From Allodiplogaster sudhausi (taxonomy: Eukaryota > Nematoda > Chromadorea > Rhabditida > Diplogasteridae), in the NCBI GenBank assembly GCA_945643635.1, contig CALZFC010000044.1, positions 353,501-417,500 on the forward strand: a stretch of 64,000 nucleotides of DNA, read 5' to 3'. The notes beneath the pieces were generated by a model. The model was not told where the DNA came from. It saw only the letters and a program-made list of their open reading frames with translations, and did not search any database. Both the position numbers and the translations under genes were made by a program. Shown piece after piece: positions 59,927 through 64,000 of the stretch (its first letter is position 1; every line of letters begins with the position of its first letter).

Positions 59927-60777
59927 TCAGTCGGTGGCGGAACTCGACTGTGCATTGGCTGCGAGACTCTTCTTCCGAACAGAACGAGCTTGCGTTCTAT
60001 AATAAATATGACTGTTTGGAATAAAGTAGATCATATATTATTGAAATGTATGAAATAAAAAAAAATGGAAAAAGTGAAACGCACGTGATGTAAGTCCAGT
60101 AGTGCGCCCAGATTGAGCAGACGGCGCCTTCGAGCCCGTTGGTGTCTCCATCCGGGACGGAGAGAGCGGCCATGAAAGCGTCTAAAGAAGTGTTAGTAGA
60201 GTCTATCGATATGGAGAGTACTAGACACACCGGTGGAACATGTGCATCTATGTTAACCCACATTTAAACACACATTTAAGAAAAGAAATATCAATACTAC
60301 CTGGAACGAGTTGTCGAGGAGGTACTGAAGGCGGGAAAGCACTTCCGAATTGGTGTTGCTCAAGTCAGTCGCCGCTGAAGGTGCATCGAGAACTAGAAAA
60401 TTACAACGTAATACAATTGTGTTAAATTCAACATTGAAAATAATATGTTTAAATAAGTGTTTCAAATAAATAATAGAAATACTCATCACAATCTGGATCC
60501 GGCAACATTTAAAGTTTAATCAATTGGTTTCGTAAAGTCTTGGATAGAAATAACAAAAATATTCCTCACAATCAGGATCGGGCGAGTTCGCTCTTTCTTC
60601 CATTTCTTCTGGAAGAGAAGGGGCGACAGAGTCTTCATCGCTTTCGAATCCAACAACGTCCACCTCTTCCTCTTCAGCTTCTTCGGTTTCTCTTCTTCTC
60701 TTCCGCATAGCATGCTCTGCTTGAGCGACTGCGTCGCGCACGAGCTTTCGCCGGCTAGGTGTCACAAACCTTCGCAT
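59927..60777 (-). CDS. Hypothetical acidic, probably nuclear protein, 4 exons
   Basis: Exons: 60570-60777, 60301-60392, 60085-60181, 59927-59996. The first encodes a basic start (MRRFVTPSRRKLVRDAV, then MRKRRRE) followed by an acidic run (EEAEEEEVDVVGFESDED). Exon 2 reads SEVLSRLQYLLDNSFQ; exon 3 most plausibly DAFMAALSVPDGD and AVCSIWAHYWTYI; exon 4 ends RSVRKKSLAANAQSSS. The junction of exons 2 and 3 is off by one phase in this reading, and the phase-correct alternative frame is also open but low in aromatic content, so a small exon or alternative splice is missing. Two basic clusters suggest nuclear localisation. Family not recognised. Confidence 0.5.
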
Positions 60778-62619
60778 CTTCTGAAAACGTCAAACTAAAG
60801 TAACAATAAACAGTATTAGAAAACAAACGAGAAAAAATAAGCCATAGTAGCGCCCACATTTCTGAAGTGAAGCGCTTTCCAACGGTGTCAGAATTTACTT
60901 ACAGTAAGTGACACTACCCACACCAAAACCCTCGAGATTTACGAAAGGCTTGACTAGGCTCATCGGAATATTATTTGGTCCAAATTCTCGATGAGATATT
61001 ATTTGGTGCAAGTCAGATTACCAGAGTCCTCTCTCTCCCTCTCACACACACACATTCACTGTTCGTACATAAAAATGACCACTGATATCCCCGTTATCAT
61101 TGTTATTGAGATGCTTTCTCGTCTCTTTCTCAACTGACAGTATGATATCGTCCAGGTCTGAAAAATATGTACATAGTTCTGGAGTGGTGATCAGGTGGGG
61201 GGGGGGGGCATATTTGGATGTAGTTTTTTTTTTTTAATAAAGTTCATTATGTTTTTAAAAGGAATTTGGAAATAATTGAGCGAAACCTTCTACGCAGTGG
61301 CACTACACTAAATCCTGCGCAATTTTCTGCTTATTGTTAGGGTGTAGGATTGGCTGAAATTCAAAGAATGTGAGAAATGGGCTAGAGATAGAGAGAGAGA
61401 GAGAGAGATAGAGTGAGAAAGAGAGAGAGAGAGAGACATAGATAGGGAGAAATTGACATTCGGTTCCACCATATGATTTTGAAATGAGAAAGCTTTTCCT
61501 TAGAATAACGTTAAAAAAAGAATGCAAACATGTATTCTTCCTCGTTGAGAAAGCAGGGGAGTCGGTCGCAGATATTTATCTCTTTCTTTCTTTCTTTCTT
61601 TCTCTCTCTCTCTCTCTCTTCCTCTCTATCTCTCTCTCTTCCTCTCTATCTCTCTCTCTTTCTACTCTCACTCTAATTATCTCTCTCTTCCTTATATCTC
61701 TATCTCGCCCGTTTTTTCTTCCCCCTCTCTGTTTCTCCCGTTATCTCTCGCGCCATCTCTCTCTCTCTGTCTCTCTCTCTCTTCTCTTTTTTCGTCTCTT
61801 TCTCTCAAGTAGTACTTTTTTCTGTTTCTTTTGTAAATATTGTGCCTATGCAAGCTGATGACGATCTCTCCACAAAAATCCTTGAGCGACTGAAGCGCAT
61901 CCTGTGATTGGACTGAGGTCATCTGATAGCTTGATCAAACACTCAGTGATAACACGGAACTGTTATGCACGAGGGACAAATGAAATGAGTGGGTCCAACC
62001 AAATCAGGCACTTGATTGCCACGATATGTATATTGAGGCAGGCAATTCCTTGCCTCTCAGGTGCTCAACAGAAAGAGAGAGAGAGAGAGAGAGAGATCAA
62101 AAAGAAATGAAGAGACCCCCGAGCATAAATGAAAAAAGGTACGAGAGAGAGAGAACGCGAGAAATGTTCATGTCACAAAAGCAGAAGGCAGAGATCTCTT
62201 TGCTTTAAAGGGCAGGAAGGAATTTCATTTGGATTGTTCTGAGAGAAGCGACATTGTGATCAGAGAGAGAGAGAGAGATAAGGGCATATTTTTGCATTAT
62301 GAGAGATTTAAAACAAAGAATGGAACAAAGCGGAGGCGTTGGCGAACAAAGAAATGAGAGTTGATTTCATACTAACGAAGCGAAACAGACGCAGGGGTTT
62401 TGCAGAAGAAAAAAAATGAATATACGTCCTGGAGATTTATTGAATGTATATTAGTAGTCTTTAAAAATAAAAGTAAAAAAAAAACACCGCTTGTTTTAAA
62501 GACACTGTGAGGGTATTTCGGAGACAAAAAAAAAGAATACGCCGGCTTTATATCGTGAGGAAATTGGAAATAAGAAGGGTTTTCTTGTTATATCGATCTA
62601 TTATCTTTTCTTTTTTCAG
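60778..62619. other. No gene seen; simple repeats
   Basis: GA tract at 61,385-61,440, TC block at 61,570-61,810, a G run at about 61,198-61,208. First exon(s) of the downstream galactokinase-family gene may lie here but were not identified. Confidence 0.4.
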
Positions 62620-64000
62620 GCAGTCACTCGCGAAGCCTACGAACTCTTCCTCACCGTCTTCCACCATGTCGCTGCTTCTTCGTACTCACCCTTGCCGAGC
62701 CCCTCGTCAGGAGATGGAGCAGCAGCAGGGAACAGCCCCATCCTGATCACGACGGGCATGACGTCACCGAGGACGGCAGCCAACAGGTCTGGCCAACTGT
62801 GGGAATATAATTATTGATAGCTATTATTTAAAAAATTAAGTTATATTATACTTTTTTTTAAATAATTTTATTTCGAAATATATATGTATATTTTTTGTCT
62901 TTTCTTGGATGAAAATATTATATGTAAAGAAGTAAAAAGAATAAGAAGAAAATATTGAATTTTTAAAAAAGAAGAAAATATTGATTCCTTCTAGCACGTC
63001 TCCACTACGCGCCGCCATCGCGCCGGGCCGAGTCAATCTGATTGGAGAGCATGTCGACTTTTGTGATGGCTTCGTGCTTCCCATGGTGCGAACGGGAGAG
63101 AGCAGGGCATTAATGTCACTGTCGAGTGGGTGGGGTAGCGGGCTTGTGGCTCGAAAAGAAAGGGGGAGCAGGGTTGCAGTTTTTTTTTTGGTTTTTTGGG
63201 TTTTTTTGGGGTTTTAACAAAAAACTTTTTTGTTTGGGGTCGGCCCAAAAAAAACAAAAAAAAACTTTACTCGAAATCTTCCGGATGTCTCTTCCTCCAG
63301 CTAAATTTTAAGATTAGAGGGTTCTAATTTCTCGACTAGTTATATCACTTTTTAAGCATAATTGTCATTTCCGAATTTGTTTTACGACTTTTATTGTGTA
63401 ATGGGTGTTGTAGATCAAGAAATTAACCAATTTTCTCTTCTAAAATTACGATTAATGCAACTTTTTTTTGTTTTTTTTTGTTATTTTTTGTTTTTTGTAC
63501 AAAAAATTTCTTCTTTTTGTTTTTTGTTCTAAAAAAAAACCGGTTTTTTGGTTTTTTTTTTGGCCCAAAAAATTTTTTGGCCAGGGAGTTTTTTGTTCTA
63601 CATCCCTGGTGGGGAGAGTAAAAACAAAATTTTTTTTATATCAAATTTAATATGGGTATGCGAACTTGAAGGTATCTTTTGAACCCTGGGAGAGAAAGGG
63701 GAAGATAGATTGAGAGGAAGAGAAAGAGAGAGAAAGGAATAGAGAGAGAGTAATAGAAAGAAAGAGAAAGCATGAGAAAAAGAGAGAAGAAAAAAGGAGA
63801 GAAAGCAAGAGACAAAAAGAGAGTGAGAGAGAGAGACATCAACATGTAAATGACTAAATAGTTTCGAAAGCAACCTTGACCTACAGCCAATCCGTCCATT
63901 ACAGTGTCCTTGCAGGCCATTCCCCTGTATACGGTAGCAATGGGCCGGCTAGCAGAAGAGCAGTCGAGGGGTTACACGACGGTCTTCTCTTCCTTCTACA
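62620..64000 (+). CDS. Galactokinase-family GHMP kinase, 5' part (runs off window)
   Basis: Exons seen: 62620-62786, 62995-63085 and 63916 to the window end, phases 2 and 0. They encode [18 protein letters not shown], a Ser/Gly/Pro/Ala-rich linker, then [22 protein letters not shown] and [16 protein letters not shown]. [11 protein letters not shown] is the galactokinase signature that binds the sugar; the ATP-loop lies beyond the window. HVDFC is intermediate between galactokinase (HTDYN) and GalNAc kinase (HIDYC), so either substrate is possible. The linker of about 40 residues between the N-terminal helix and APGR is longer than usual. The first exon is bounded by a CAG acceptor, so the start codon lies upstream. 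Cytosolic Leloir or salvage enzyme. Confidence 0.85.
63169..63608. mobile_element. hAT-like non-autonomous element in galactokinase-gene intron
   Basis: Ends CAGGGTTGCAG (63169) and CTACATCCCTG (63608) are inverted repeats with 9 of 11 matches. Flanking octamers AGGGGGAG and GTGGGGAG agree at 6 of 8 positions, consistent with an aged 8-bp duplication. Subterminal parts are T- or A-runs (TTTTTTTTTTGGTTTTTTGG left, CCAAAAAATTTTTTGG right). No coding capacity; 440 bp, the same size as the element at 35 kb. Confidence 0.7.
63695..63835 (+). repeat. GA-rich tract
   Basis: Interrupted GA/AAGA repeats just before the third galactokinase exon. Confidence 0.8.

Noticed and set aside
1..64000. tRNA genes, CRISPR arrays and bacterial-type operons
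   Set aside because: No cloverleaf with A and B boxes was recognised and the DNA is clearly eukaryotic with spliced genes.

Overview
The window looks like genomic DNA of a nematode. It is AT-rich, its genes are split by many small introns with GT-AG (occasionally GC-AG) borders, and its gene families are nematode-like: a serpentine (Srg-type) chemoreceptor, an OAC-type acyltransferase fused to an SGNH domain, a UDP-glucuronosyltransferase, ionotropic-receptor-like channels without an amino-terminal domain, and a neuropeptide precursor resembling Caenorhabditis NLP-7. I cannot fix the order or species. All gene models below were assembled by eye from reading frames and splice phases.

Layout. 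0.6-1.4 kb: scrambled LTR-retroelement remnant and a short C-rich direct repeat. 2.6-11.7 kb: a minus-strand cluster of three ionotropic-receptor-like genes, two of them open throughout (384 and 403 aa, eight exons each) and one internally deleted pseudogene. 12.1-12.6 kb: a palindromic TA-flanked MITE-like element. 12.7-14.1 kb: a head-to-head pair of small secreted-peptide genes. 14.5-17.7 kb: a fourth receptor-like gene (443 aa, ten exons). 18.0-19.15 kb: decayed copy of the 3' end of the OAC gene. 20.6-22.7 kb: Srg-like 7TM receptor. 22.9-23.1 kb: a nearly perfect 88-bp-arm hairpin. 23.7-28.1 kb (minus): OAC acyltransferase. 29.7-35.9 kb (plus): a sixteen-exon UGT whose introns carry at least two transposon remnants, one of them a hAT-like element with a perfect 8-bp target duplication.

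From about 36 kb to the end the character changes. Long (TC)n/(GA)n microsatellites alternate in strand and fill most space. Embedded in them are a Cys-rich two-exon fragment (38.6-38.9 kb), a 5'-truncated non-LTR retrotransposon (42.3-43.7 kb), the NLP-7-like neuropeptide gene (46.1-48.9 kb), two unrecognised multi-exon genes (51.6-56.7 kb plus; 59.9-60.8 kb minus), and the 5' part of a galactokinase-family gene (62.6 kb to the end) with another hAT-like insertion in its second intron.

Functionally, the left half groups chemosensory receptors with detoxification or surface-modifying enzymes, as in environment-facing accessory regions of nematode genomes, with clear signs of tandem duplication, gene death and small-transposon activity. 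The right half is lower in gene density and dominated by simple repeats.
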